From: Rhodospirillales bacterium
Lineage (GTDB): Bacteria; Pseudomonadota; Alphaproteobacteria; Acetobacterales; Acetobacteraceae
Assembly: GCA_028870815.1 (NCBI GenBank)
Contig: JAGWOU010000080.1
Location: forward strand, 1-7,258
DNA: 7,258 nucleotides
Direction of reading: 5' to 3'
The position numbers were made by a program, and so were the translations under genes. The notes beneath the pieces were generated by a model. The model ran no database searches and was not told the DNA's origin. It saw nothing but the letters and a program-made list of their open reading frames with translations. Positions 1 to 5,632 of the stretch are shown piece by piece; position 1 is the stretch's first letter; every line of letters begins with the position of its first letter.

Positions 1-216
1 GTCGGGCACCTCGACATCTACATCATCGGGGTCAAGCGCCGGTTTCACAACCTTTTTCTGCTCTTCCGGCAGAGGCGCCGTGCGCTTCAACCGCGGCTGC
101 TCGGCGGGTTGCTCCGTGCCGCATTTCGGGCACAAGACAGGGTTCTTGCCAAGATCGAAGAATCTCGACCCGCAGGAAACGCAGGTATGTTTTTCGCCAA
201 GTTCCGGTTTCGCCAT
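1..216 (-). CDS. FYDLN-acid / TIGR02300 family zinc-ribbon protein (partial, 3' end outside window)
   Basis: The leftward reading frame starts at ATG 216 and stays open for 72 codons to the window edge, so the C-terminus is missing. The N-terminus has two CxxC pairs (Cys12/Cys15 and Cys29/Cys32), a small zinc ribbon. Between them lies FFDLGKNP (residues 19-26), a variant of the FYDLNK signature that names this alphaproteobacterial family. The visible tail turns proline- and charge-rich, then strongly acidic (DPDDVDVEVPD at residues 62-72), as usual in the family. Its biochemical function is unknown; a nucleic-acid or protein-binding role is only a guess from the zinc ribbon. The gene is divergent from aroA, a common neighbour of this family in alphaproteobacteria. 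Identification is from motif and context and is fairly sure; function is not. Confidence 0.85.
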   Translation of the reverse strand, partial: MAKPELGEKHTCVSCGSRFFDLGKNPVLCPKCGTEQPAEQPRLKRTAPLPEEQKKVVKPALDPDDVDVEVPD

Positions 217-229
217 GTCAAACCTCGGG

Positions 230-235
230 TAGAAT
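230..235 (+). promoter_or_regulatory. Possible -10 element (TAGAAT) for aroA-cmk
   Basis: TAGAAT matches the sigma-70 -10 consensus at five of six positions and lies in the divergent gap before aroA. Transcription would begin near 242, just ahead of an AAGGG at 250-254. No good -35 hexamer lies 16-18 bp upstream, so this is a weak call from position and one hexamer. The promoter for the divergent FYDLN gene must lie in the same short gap, but I cannot point to it. Confidence 0.25.
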
Positions 236-261
236 GGGCCACATCAATCAAGGGCGGCGCG

Positions 262-306
262 ATGCCATGCCATTGCTTCTATGTCAAACGCTATGAGCCA
301 TGCTAA
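262..306 (+). other. Possible 14-codon leader peptide ahead of aroA
   Basis: ATG 262 has the best ribosome-binding match in the region: AAGGG at 250-254 with a 7-nt spacer. It opens a 14-codon frame, MPCHCFYVKRYEPC, ending at TAA 304-306, ten nucleotides before the aroA start preferred here (317). Three residues are aromatic (Phe6, Tyr7, Tyr11) and three are Cys. None of the candidate aroA starts (281, 293, 317) has a recognisable Shine-Dalgarno sequence, so coupled re-initiation after this frame would explain how aroA is translated. A short frame like this also arises by chance, and no antiterminator or terminator hairpin was identified. This is inference. Confidence 0.2.
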
Positions 307-316
307 GCGCGCGACT

Positions 317-1651
317 ATGGATCAGCTTTCTCCACGCCCCCACCTGTCCCACCGTCCCACGAGCCCGCTTTCCGGGCGCACCACCGTCCCGGGCGACAAA
401 TCCATCAGCCACCGCGCTCTTATGTTCGGTGCGCTCGCCGTCGGCCAGACCCGCATCTCCGGCCTGCTGGAAGGCGAGGATGTGCTGCGCACCGCCACTG
501 CGATGCGCGCTTTAGGCGCCGAAATCAGGCGTGAGGGCACAGACTGGTTGGTTTCCGGCCGTGGTCTCGGCGGGCTGACCGAACCAGCGGATGTGCTGGA
601 CATGGGCAATTCCGGCACCGCCGCGCGGTTGCTTACAGGTATCCTCTCCACCCACGAGCTTTATGCAGTCATCACTGGCGATGCGTCACTGCGTAAACGC
701 CCCATGGGCCGCGTGATCGAACCACTGCACGCAACAGGAGCGCAATTTTTCGCTCGCGCGGGCAATCGCCTGCCGCTCACCATCCTGGGTGCGCGTGACC
801 CGATGCCTCTTACCTACCGTTTGCCGGTTGCCTCGGCGCAGGTAAAATCGGCCGTGTTGCTCGCGGGGCTCAACGCCCCCGGCTATACTGAAGTGGAAGA
901 GCCGGAACCCACCCGCGATCATTCGGAAAATATGCTCCGCCACTTTGGCGCCGAAGTGCAGGTGACTGAGGCTGGCATGGGCCGGCATATCCGCCTTAAG
1001 GGCCAGCCAGAGCTAAGAGCAGCCGATGTGGCAGTACCAGGCGACCCCTCCTCTGCTGCTTTTCCGCTGGCCGCAGCCCTGCTCGTGCCAGGCAGTGCGG
1101 TCACCGTCGCCAATGTCGGGCTCAATCCGCTCCGCACAGGGCTTTTCCTGACGCTGCGGGAAATGGGGGCCAAGCTCGAGGTCACTGCTCAGCGTCTCGC
1201 GGGCGGCGAAGCAGTAGGCGATCTTACCGCTTTTTATTCCGAACTTCGCGCCGTGGACGTGCCGCCCGCTCGCGCGCCCAGCATGATCGACGAATACCCG
1301 GTTCTAGCCGTACTTTGCGCCGCCGCACGCGGTACATCGCGGCTGCGGGGACTTTCTGAGCTAAGGGTCAAGGAATCCGACCGTCTCAGCGCCACGGCGG
1401 CAATGCTCCGCGTAAACGGCGTTAATGTAGAAATTGAAGGAGACGACCTGATTATCCACGGTAACGGCGCCATTCCAGGCGGTGGTCTGGTGGAAACGCA
1501 TATGGATCACCGCCTCGCGATGTCAGGCTTGGTTCTCGGGCAAACCACCAAGCTCCCTGTACGCATCGACGATGCAAGCTTTATCGAAACGTCTTTCCCC
1601 GGCTTTCTAAAGCTAATGTGTCGATTGGGTGCGGAGATGACGGCCGCATGA
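317..1651 (+). CDS. aroA: 3-phosphoshikimate 1-carboxyvinyltransferase (EPSP synthase), class II
   Basis: Transfers the enolpyruvyl group of PEP to shikimate-3-phosphate, the sixth step of the cytosolic shikimate pathway to aromatic amino acids. From ATG 317 the protein is 444 aa. Motifs: PGDKSISHR (25-33, Lys28), GNSGTAAR (97-104), RPMGR (128-132), SAQVKSA (173-179), TRDHSE (199-204), GDPSSAAF (242-249), PSMIDEYP (321-328, catalytic Asp324), LRVKESDR (349-356, Glu353) and DHR (397-399). It resembles the Agrobacterium CP4 enzyme throughout. ATG 317 is preferred because residue numbers then coincide with CP4 through at least residue 200 (Lys28, Arg128, Ser173, Arg200). In-frame ATGs at 281 and 293 would add 12 or 8 residues, and none of the three has a clear ribosome-binding site. 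Gly100 stands where CP4 has Ala100, so the glyphosate-insensitive residue is absent. The stop overlaps cmk by 4 bp. Confidence 0.97.
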   Translation: MDQLSPRPHLSHRPTSPLSGRTTVPGDKSISHRALMFGALAVGQTRISGLLEGEDVLRTATAMRALGAEIRREGTDWLVSGRGLGGLTEPADVLDMGNSGTAARLLTGILSTHELYAVITGDASLRKRPMGRVIEPLHATGAQFFARAGNRLPLTILGARDPMPLTYRLPVASAQVKSAVLLAGLNAPGYTEVEEPEPTRDHSENMLRHFGAEVQVTEAGMGRHIRLKGQPELRAADVAVPGDPSSAAFPLAAALLVPGSAVTVANVGLNPLRTGLFLTLREMGAKLEVTAQRLAGGEAVGDLTAFYSELRAVDVPPARAPSMIDEYPVLAVLCAAARGTSRLRGLSELRVKESDRLSATAAMLRVNGVNVEIEGDDLIIHGNGAIPGGGLVETHMDHRLAMSGLVLGQTTKLPVRIDDASFIETSFPGFLKLMCRLGAEMTAA

Positions 1652-2301
1652 TCATCATTGCCATCGATGGCCCCGCCGCAGCTGGGAAAGGCACATTGGC
1701 GCGGCGGCTGGCTGCAGCGCTTAACTTGCCATATCTGGACACGGGCTTGCTTTACCGCGCCACGGCCAAAAGGGTGCTGGAAACGGGAGGAGATCCTGAG
1801 AACGCCGAAGCCGCTATGACCGCAGCCAGGGCGTTAACCGAAGCAGATACAGCCCGCCCCGACCTGCGCGACGCCGCAACCTCCAAGGCGGCCAGCCAAG
1901 TGGCCTCTATTGCCTCTGTGCGCGCAGCACTCCTCGATTATCAACGCGAATTCGGCAACGCCTATGGCGCGGTACTGGACGGGCGTGACATCGGCACCGT
2001 GATATTCCCGCATGCAGACGTGAAGCTTTTCGTCACAGCCAGCGTGGAGGCAAGGGCAAAGCGCCGCCAAGCCGAATTCGCCGCCAGGGGCGAATCCGTA
2101 TCGCTAGCGGCCGTGATTGCGGATGTGGCAGCGCGTGACGAAGCGGATCGTACCCGCACGGCCGCTCCGCTGATTCCAGCAGAAGATGCGATCCTCATCG
2201 ACACTACAACGCTAAACGCGGACGAAGCCTTCGCGCACGCACTGGCGGAGATCAAAAACAAAGCCGCAATTCTTGAAAGAATGGCGGCTTTGAAAGATTA
2301 G
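1648..2301 (+). CDS. cmk: (d)CMP kinase (cytidylate kinase)
   Basis: Phosphorylates CMP and dCMP with ATP, feeding CTP/dCTP pools in the cytosol. The 217-aa protein is of normal length. It begins MIIIAIDG and runs into the P-loop GPAAAGKGT (8-16), followed by the family's nucleotide-binding LDTGLLYRA (30-38), DGRDIGT (111-117) and the Arg-rich RDEADRTR...APL segment (163-174). ATG 1648 is chosen because it places the P-loop at the usual N-terminal position and overlaps the aroA stop as ATGA; GGAG at 1633-1636 lies 11 nt upstream inside aroA. The frame is open back to 1618, but the extra ten residues are not family-like. Co-transcription and translational coupling with aroA are likely. Oddity: the last 11 or so codons also encode an intrinsic terminator for the opposing operon. 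rpsA, the usual next gene in alphaproteobacteria, is absent. Confidence 0.97.
   Translation: MIIIAIDGPAAAGKGTLARRLAAALNLPYLDTGLLYRATAKRVLETGGDPENAEAAMTAARALTEADTARPDLRDAATSKAASQVASIASVRAALLDYQREFGNAYGAVLDGRDIGTVIFPHADVKLFVTASVEARAKRRQAEFAARGESVSLAAVIADVAARDEADRTRTAAPLIPAEDAILIDTTTLNADEAFAHALAEIKNKAAILERMAALKD
2254..2292 (-). terminator. Rho-independent terminator of the aminotransferase-dehydrogenase operon, inside cmk
   Basis: Read on the minus strand, a perfect 9-bp stem (2292-2284 with 2267-2259) continues past one mismatch (2283/2268) into a 5-bp stem (2282-2278 with 2273-2269) closed by a 4-nt loop (2277-2274). Five T residues (2258-2254) follow directly. The hairpin begins 27 nt after the dehydrogenase stop codon. 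On the plus strand the hairpin is flanked by A residues rather than a T-run, so it should end only leftward transcription. The whole element lies within the cmk coding sequence. Confidence 0.85.
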
Positions 2302-2319
2302 GCGGCTGGTATTTTTAAG

Positions 2320-3753
2320 TCATACGCCGGTCTGTGAAACGAATTTCGTGATCAGATACGGCTCAAGCCCCTCGGCGCCACCTTCGGAACCATAACCAGA
2401 ATCCTTGATGCCGCCAAAAGGTGTTTCCGGCAGTGCCAAACCAAGATGATTGATGGTAACCATGCCGGATTCGATATCCGCGCCCAAGGCCGCCACCTTC
2501 GCGGCATTGCTTGAAAAAGCGTATGCCGCCAAGCCGTATTCAAGCCGGTTGGCCTCGGCCACCGCTTGTTCGTAACTCTGGAACGGCGCAACCAGCGCCA
2601 GCGGGCCAAACGGCTCTTCATGCATCACCCGCGCATCGCCTGGAATGTCGGTCAGCACGGTCGGCTCGAAGAAATATCCCTTGTTACCGGCGCGCTTGCC
2701 GCCTGTACGCACCTTCGCACCCTTACCCACCGCGTCGGCAATGAGCCCCTCCATCGCGGCCACGCGGCGGTCATTGGCAAGCGGCCCCATGGTGGTGCCC
2801 TCTTCCAACCCATTGCCAAGCTTGAGCGCTTCGCATTTGGCTACAAATTTTTCCAGAAACGGCTCATACACCGCATCCTGAACCAGAAAGCGCGTCGGCG
2901 CGATGCAAACCTGACCGGCATTGCGGAATTTCGCTGCGGCCAAATGCTTCACGGCCAAGTCGAGGTCCGCGTCGTCGAACACCAGCGCCGGAGCATGCCC
3001 GCCAAGCTCCATCGTCACACGCTTCATATGCCTGCCCGCAAGGCTCGCTAGATGCTTGCCCACGGCGGTCGAACCCGTGAACGAGACCTTCTTCACGGTC
3101 GGGTGCGGAATTAGATATTCGGAAATCTCGGCCGGCACACCAAAGACGATCTGCACCACGCCGGCCGGCACACCTGCATCCACATAGCAGCGCACCAGTT
3201 CAGCGCAGCTTGCCGGGGTTTCCTCCGGCCCTTTCAAAATAAAGGCACAACCCGCCGCCAACGCCGCTGAAATCTTACGCACGGCCTGGGACACGGGAAA
3301 GTTCCATGGCGTGAAACCCGCCACCACACCCACCGGCTCACGCAGGGACAATTGATACACGCCCGCCTGACGCGCCGGAATCACGCGGCCATAGGCACGG
3401 CGGCCTTCCTCGGCAAACCAGTCGATCACGTCGGCCGAAACCGCGAGTTCGGCCTTGGCTTCCGCCAGCGGCTTGCCCTGCTCCATCGTCATCAGCGCAG
3501 CCATCCCGTTCAGCCGCTCACGCAACAGATCTGCCGCCTTGCGCATAATCTTCGCGCGCTCATAGGCGGAAATCTTTCGCCACGCGGCAAAGCCCTTTGC
3601 CGCCCAGTCAAGCGCCTCGTCGAGATCGGCTATGCTGGCATGGGCCAGGGTGCCAATCACCTCTTCGGTCGCCGGGTTAACCACGTCGATGGTTTTGCCG
3701 CCCTGCGCCGCGCGCCACTGTCCGCCGACATGCAGCAGTATGTCCTGATACAT
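2320..3753 (-). CDS. NAD(P)-dependent semialdehyde dehydrogenase (succinate- / 2-oxoglutarate-semialdehyde dehydrogenase type)
   Basis: A 477-aa aldehyde dehydrogenase of full normal length, oxidising an aldehyde to its acid in the cytosol. Visible signatures: TPWNFP (148-153, oxyanion Asn151), Lys174 in ILKGPEETPAS (cofactor binding), FTGST (225-229), the general-base Glu249 in MELGG, the nucleophile Cys283 in FRNAGQVC, and Glu380 in EEPFGP. From memory, the stretches ELGGHAP, FRNAGQVCI-PTRF, NGLEEGTT and the C-terminal DSGYGSEGG resemble the Azospirillum 2-oxoglutarate-semialdehyde dehydrogenase (KGSADH-I) more than E. coli GabD. Substrate is therefore left open between succinate semialdehyde, 2-oxoglutarate semialdehyde and a related omega-oxo acid. 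ATG 3753 has GGAGG at 3761-3765 with a 7-nt spacer. It lies 34 bp after an omega-aminotransferase, so its likely substrate is that enzyme's semialdehyde product. The operon terminator follows the stop. Confidence 0.9.
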   Translation of the reverse strand: MYQDILLHVGGQWRAAQGGKTIDVVNPATEEVIGTLAHASIADLDEALDWAAKGFAAWRKISAYERAKIMRKAADLLRERLNGMAALMTMEQGKPLAEAKAELAVSADVIDWFAEEGRRAYGRVIPARQAGVYQLSLREPVGVVAGFTPWNFPVSQAVRKISAALAAGCAFILKGPEETPASCAELVRCYVDAGVPAGVVQIVFGVPAEISEYLIPHPTVKKVSFTGSTAVGKHLASLAGRHMKRVTMELGGHAPALVFDDADLDLAVKHLAAAKFRNAGQVCIAPTRFLVQDAVYEPFLEKFVAKCEALKLGNGLEEGTTMGPLANDRRVAAMEGLIADAVGKGAKVRTGGKRAGNKGYFFEPTVLTDIPGDARVMHEEPFGPLALVAPFQSYEQAVAEANRLEYGLAAYAFSSNAAKVAALGADIESGMVTINHLGLALPETPFGGIKDSGYGSEGGAEGLEPYLITKFVSQTGV

Positions 3754-3787
3754 CTTTAATCCTCCGGATTTACAAGCTTCGCGCCGG

Positions 3788-5110
3788 TTAGCTTTCTTTG
3801 ATCAGCTTGCGTAGAATATCGATCATTTCGCTAATCTGGTCAGGCGTGGCCGCAAAAGGCGGTGCCAACACCAGATTATCGCCCGCTGAGCGCAGCACCA
3901 ACCCGTTTTCAAACGCCTTGCGCAAAATTTCGAAACCACGCTCGCCAGGCTTGCCCTTCGGAGCAACTTCCACCGCGCCAAGAAGCCCAAAGCCACGGGT
4001 ATCGATTACGCCCGGCATTCCTTTGAAACTGCCGATCTGCTCAAGAAAATCCGGAGCCAATGCCTTTACGCGGCTGAACGTATCTTCTTCACGGTAGATT
4101 TTCAGCGTGGCCAGACCTGCCGCGCAGGCGGCAGGATGCGCGGAATACGTATAGCCATGAGCAAATTCGATGGTGTTGGGGGGTGCCGCGTCCTGAATGG
4201 CCTGCTGAATCTCATCCCTAACCGCCACCGCCGCCATCGGGATGGAACCGTTTGTAATCGCCTTGGCCATGGTGAGAATATCCGGCGTAGCGCCGAAAGT
4301 CTGCGCGGCGAAGGCCTCTCCGGTGCGGCCAAAGCCAGTGATCACCTCATCGAAGATCAGCAATATGCCATGCTTCGTGCAAATCTCGCGCAAACGCTTC
4401 AGATACCCCTTCGGCGGCACCAAAATGCCGGTCGAACCCGCGATCGGCTCCACAATGCAGGCGGCAATCGTATCGGCGCCATGAAGATTTACGAACCGTT
4501 CCAGATCATCCGCGAGGTCGGCGCCATGCTCGCCCTCGCCCATCTGGAAATAGTTCTCCTTGATATGGGTATGGCGCAGATGCGACACGCCCGGCAGCCC
4601 AACCCCGAAGGCTTTGCGGTTCGCCACCATGCCGCCAACCGACCAACCGCCAAAATTCACCCCATGATATCCGCGCTCGCGCCCGATGAAGCGCATACGC
4701 TGCCCCTCGCCCCGGGCACGATGATATTGGATCGCCACCTTCAGCGCGGTATCAGCAGCCTCTGATCCAGAGCAGGTGAAAAACACCCGGTTAAGGCCCG
4801 CCGGCAGCATCTGCGCCACCTCCGTTGCCAGCCGGAACGCCGTGGGCACGCCATATTGAAACGGTGGCGCGTAATCCAGCTCCTCCATTTGCTTCGCCAC
4901 GGCTTCACGTATTTCCCGGCGCCCGTGCCCAAGGGGGATACAATAAAGTCCGGACGAAGCATCCAACAGTTTTTCGCCGCGTGTATTATAATAATAGACA
5001 CCTTCCGCACGTGCGATTAGTCGCGGCTGCTCCTGGAACTGCCGGTTAGCCGTAAACGGCATCCAGTGATGGAAAAGTGGATCATTGCTTGGACGAACCG
5101 CTGCGCTCAT
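3788..5110 (-). CDS. Class III omega-aminotransferase, beta-alanine:pyruvate transaminase type
   Basis: A PLP-dependent cytosolic fold-type I enzyme of 440 aa that moves a terminal amino group from an omega-amino acid or amine to an oxo acid such as pyruvate, giving a semialdehyde. Motifs: WMPFTANRQF (16-25) and DYAPPFQ (79-85), typical of the beta-alanine:pyruvate group; GSEAADTALK (115-124, PLP phosphate); YHG (148-150, ring stacking); EPIAGS (221-226); DEV (254-256, Asp254 to the pyridine nitrogen); Lys283 in MAKAITNG (Schiff base); HGYTYSAHP (318-326); and Arg407 in VLRSAGD, the expected carboxylate-binding Arg. ATG 5110 is supported by AGGAG at 5120-5124. The frame is open back to 5398, but that extension has no family-like sequence and overlaps the opposite gene. 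It heads an operon with the semialdehyde dehydrogenase. The amine donor cannot be told: beta-alanine, GABA, putrescine-derived or other. Confidence 0.93.
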   Translation of the reverse strand: MSAAVRPSNDPLFHHWMPFTANRQFQEQPRLIARAEGVYYYNTRGEKLLDASSGLYCIPLGHGRREIREAVAKQMEELDYAPPFQYGVPTAFRLATEVAQMLPAGLNRVFFTCSGSEAADTALKVAIQYHRARGEGQRMRFIGRERGYHGVNFGGWSVGGMVANRKAFGVGLPGVSHLRHTHIKENYFQMGEGEHGADLADDLERFVNLHGADTIAACIVEPIAGSTGILVPPKGYLKRLREICTKHGILLIFDEVITGFGRTGEAFAAQTFGATPDILTMAKAITNGSIPMAAVAVRDEIQQAIQDAAPPNTIEFAHGYTYSAHPAACAAGLATLKIYREEDTFSRVKALAPDFLEQIGSFKGMPGVIDTRGFGLLGAVEVAPKGKPGERGFEILRKAFENGLVLRSAGDNLVLAPPFAATPDQISEMIDILRKLIKES

Positions 5111-5119
5111 TGGCTCATA

Positions 5120-5124
5120 CTCCT
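5120..5124 (-). promoter_or_regulatory. Ribosome-binding site that fixes the aminotransferase start
   Basis: AGGAG on the minus strand, 9 nt ahead of ATG 5110. It decides for a 440-aa protein against the 96-codon upstream extension of the same open frame. Confidence 0.75.
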
Positions 5125-5139
5125 GATTATCTCGCCACC

Positions 5140-5167
5140 AGTTTACAATTTTAAACACAGTTGGAAA
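5140..5167 (-). promoter_or_regulatory. Candidate promoter with overlapping palindromic operator for the aminotransferase operon
   Basis: On the minus strand a possible -35 (TTTCCA, 5167-5162) and -10 (TAAACT, 5145-5140) are 16 bp apart, putting a start near 5133 and a leader of about 22 nt. A 16-bp AT-rich palindrome with one mismatched pair (GTTTACAATTTTAAAC, plus-strand 5141-5156) covers most of the -10 and spacer, where a dimeric repressor would sit. It stands out as an AT-rich island in GC-rich DNA. The binding factor cannot be named and the hexamers are only partial matches. Confidence 0.35.
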
Positions 5168-5186
5168 GTGTTTTCTGGACACAAGG

Positions 5187-5247
5187 CAGCCGGCAGGCAT
5201 GAAACGGCCGCGCAACCGCCATGCATCCGGCTGGCGGCTTGCCTGCC
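5187..5247 (+). repeat. Two overlapping inverted repeats in the leader of the DUF952 gene
   Basis: GGCAGGCA (5192-5199) is the exact reverse complement of TGCCTGCC (5240-5247), and CAGCCGG (5187-5193) of CCGGCTG (5227-5233). The left arms share two bases, so the RNA could form one stem or the other but not both in full. No T-run follows either stem, so neither looks like an intrinsic terminator. Short GC-rich repeats arise easily in GC-rich DNA; no function is claimed. Confidence 0.3.
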
Positions 5248-5276
5248 CACATGGCACGCGGCATACCCGCCGCACC

Positions 5277-5280
5277 GGAG
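5277..5280 (+). promoter_or_regulatory. Ribosome-binding site that fixes the DUF952 gene start
   Basis: GGAG lies 10 nt ahead of ATG 5291. It favours that start over upstream in-frame ATGs at 5066 and 5069, which lie inside the aminotransferase gene. Confidence 0.55.
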
Positions 5281-5290
5281 ACAATCCCAT

Positions 5291-5629
5291 ATGACTTGCC
5301 AAGTCGCTTACAAGGTTCTGACACAAGCCCAATTCGACAGCTTGCGCAATGGAAGCTTCGCCGGCGCGCCGGTCGACATCGTGGATGGCTACATCCACCT
5401 TTCAACCGCCGCGCAACTGGACGAGACGCTTAGCAAGCATTTTTACGGGCAGGACGGGCTGGTCATCGCCTCCATTCCCCTCGCACCATTGGGAGACGCA
5501 TTGAAATGGGAAACCTCACGCGGAGGCGATCTGTTTCCCCATTTTTACGGCTGCCTCACCATGGATATGGTTGGCGCTTACGCCGTTCTGCAGCACGACA
5601 GCCAAGGCCGAGCATTGTTGCCCGGTTGA
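5291..5629 (+). CDS. DUF952 family protein
   Basis: A small cytosolic protein of 112 aa that matches the DUF952 pattern over its whole length: an N-terminal VAYKVLTQAQFDSL segment (5-18), the core DGYIHLST (32-39), a LSKHFYGQDGLV segment (47-58), and the hallmark LKWETSRGG with LFPHFYG (71-87). The family's fold and His/Arg-rich conserved patch have been taken as a possible active or ligand site, but no activity is established to my knowledge. No signal peptide or membrane segment is present. Start 5291 is chosen because the family similarity begins there and GGAG precedes it. It diverges from the aminotransferase operon, and its stop lies 3 nt from the stop of the convergent flavin reductase gene, with no obvious terminator between them. 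It appears to be a single-gene transcript. Confidence 0.88.
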   Translation: MTCQVAYKVLTQAQFDSLRNGSFAGAPVDIVDGYIHLSTAAQLDETLSKHFYGQDGLVIASIPLAPLGDALKWETSRGGDLFPHFYGCLTMDMVGAYAVLQHDSQGRALLPG

Positions 5630-5632
5630 CGC

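Noticed and set aside
109..261. Rightward open frame across the FYDLN gene and its promoter gap
   Set aside because: It is antisense to the FYDLN gene with no domain; only its last 14 codons, after the AAGGG at 250-254, were kept as a possible leader peptide.
1618..1647. Ten-residue upstream extension of cmk
   Set aside because: It overlaps aroA by more, adds non-family residues before the P-loop, and the ATGA overlap at 1648 with GGAG upstream is the usual arrangement.
2301..2328. Rightward terminator after cmk using the T5 at 2312-2316
   Set aside because: The GGCG/CGCC pairing is 4 bp across a long loop containing the T-run itself, not a stem followed by T residues.
2566..3051. 161-codon open frame antisense to the dehydrogenase
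   Set aside because: Composition is a shadow of the real gene (His/Arg-rich, no family motifs), and the dehydrogenase is intact throughout.
4136..4765. 209-codon open frame antisense to the aminotransferase
   Set aside because: It mirrors a strongly supported gene in GC-rich DNA, with no recognisable domain or ribosome-binding signal.
5066..5290. Upstream start for the DUF952 gene giving a hydrophobic N-terminus
   Set aside because: The segment overlaps the aminotransferase start, the DUF952 match begins only at 5291, and 5291 has its own GGAG.
5111..5398. N-terminal extension of the aminotransferase open frame to 536 aa
   Set aside because: The extra 96 residues are Cys/Arg/Pro-rich with no class III aminotransferase similarity, overlap the DUF952 gene on the other strand, and a good AGGAG precedes ATG 5110.
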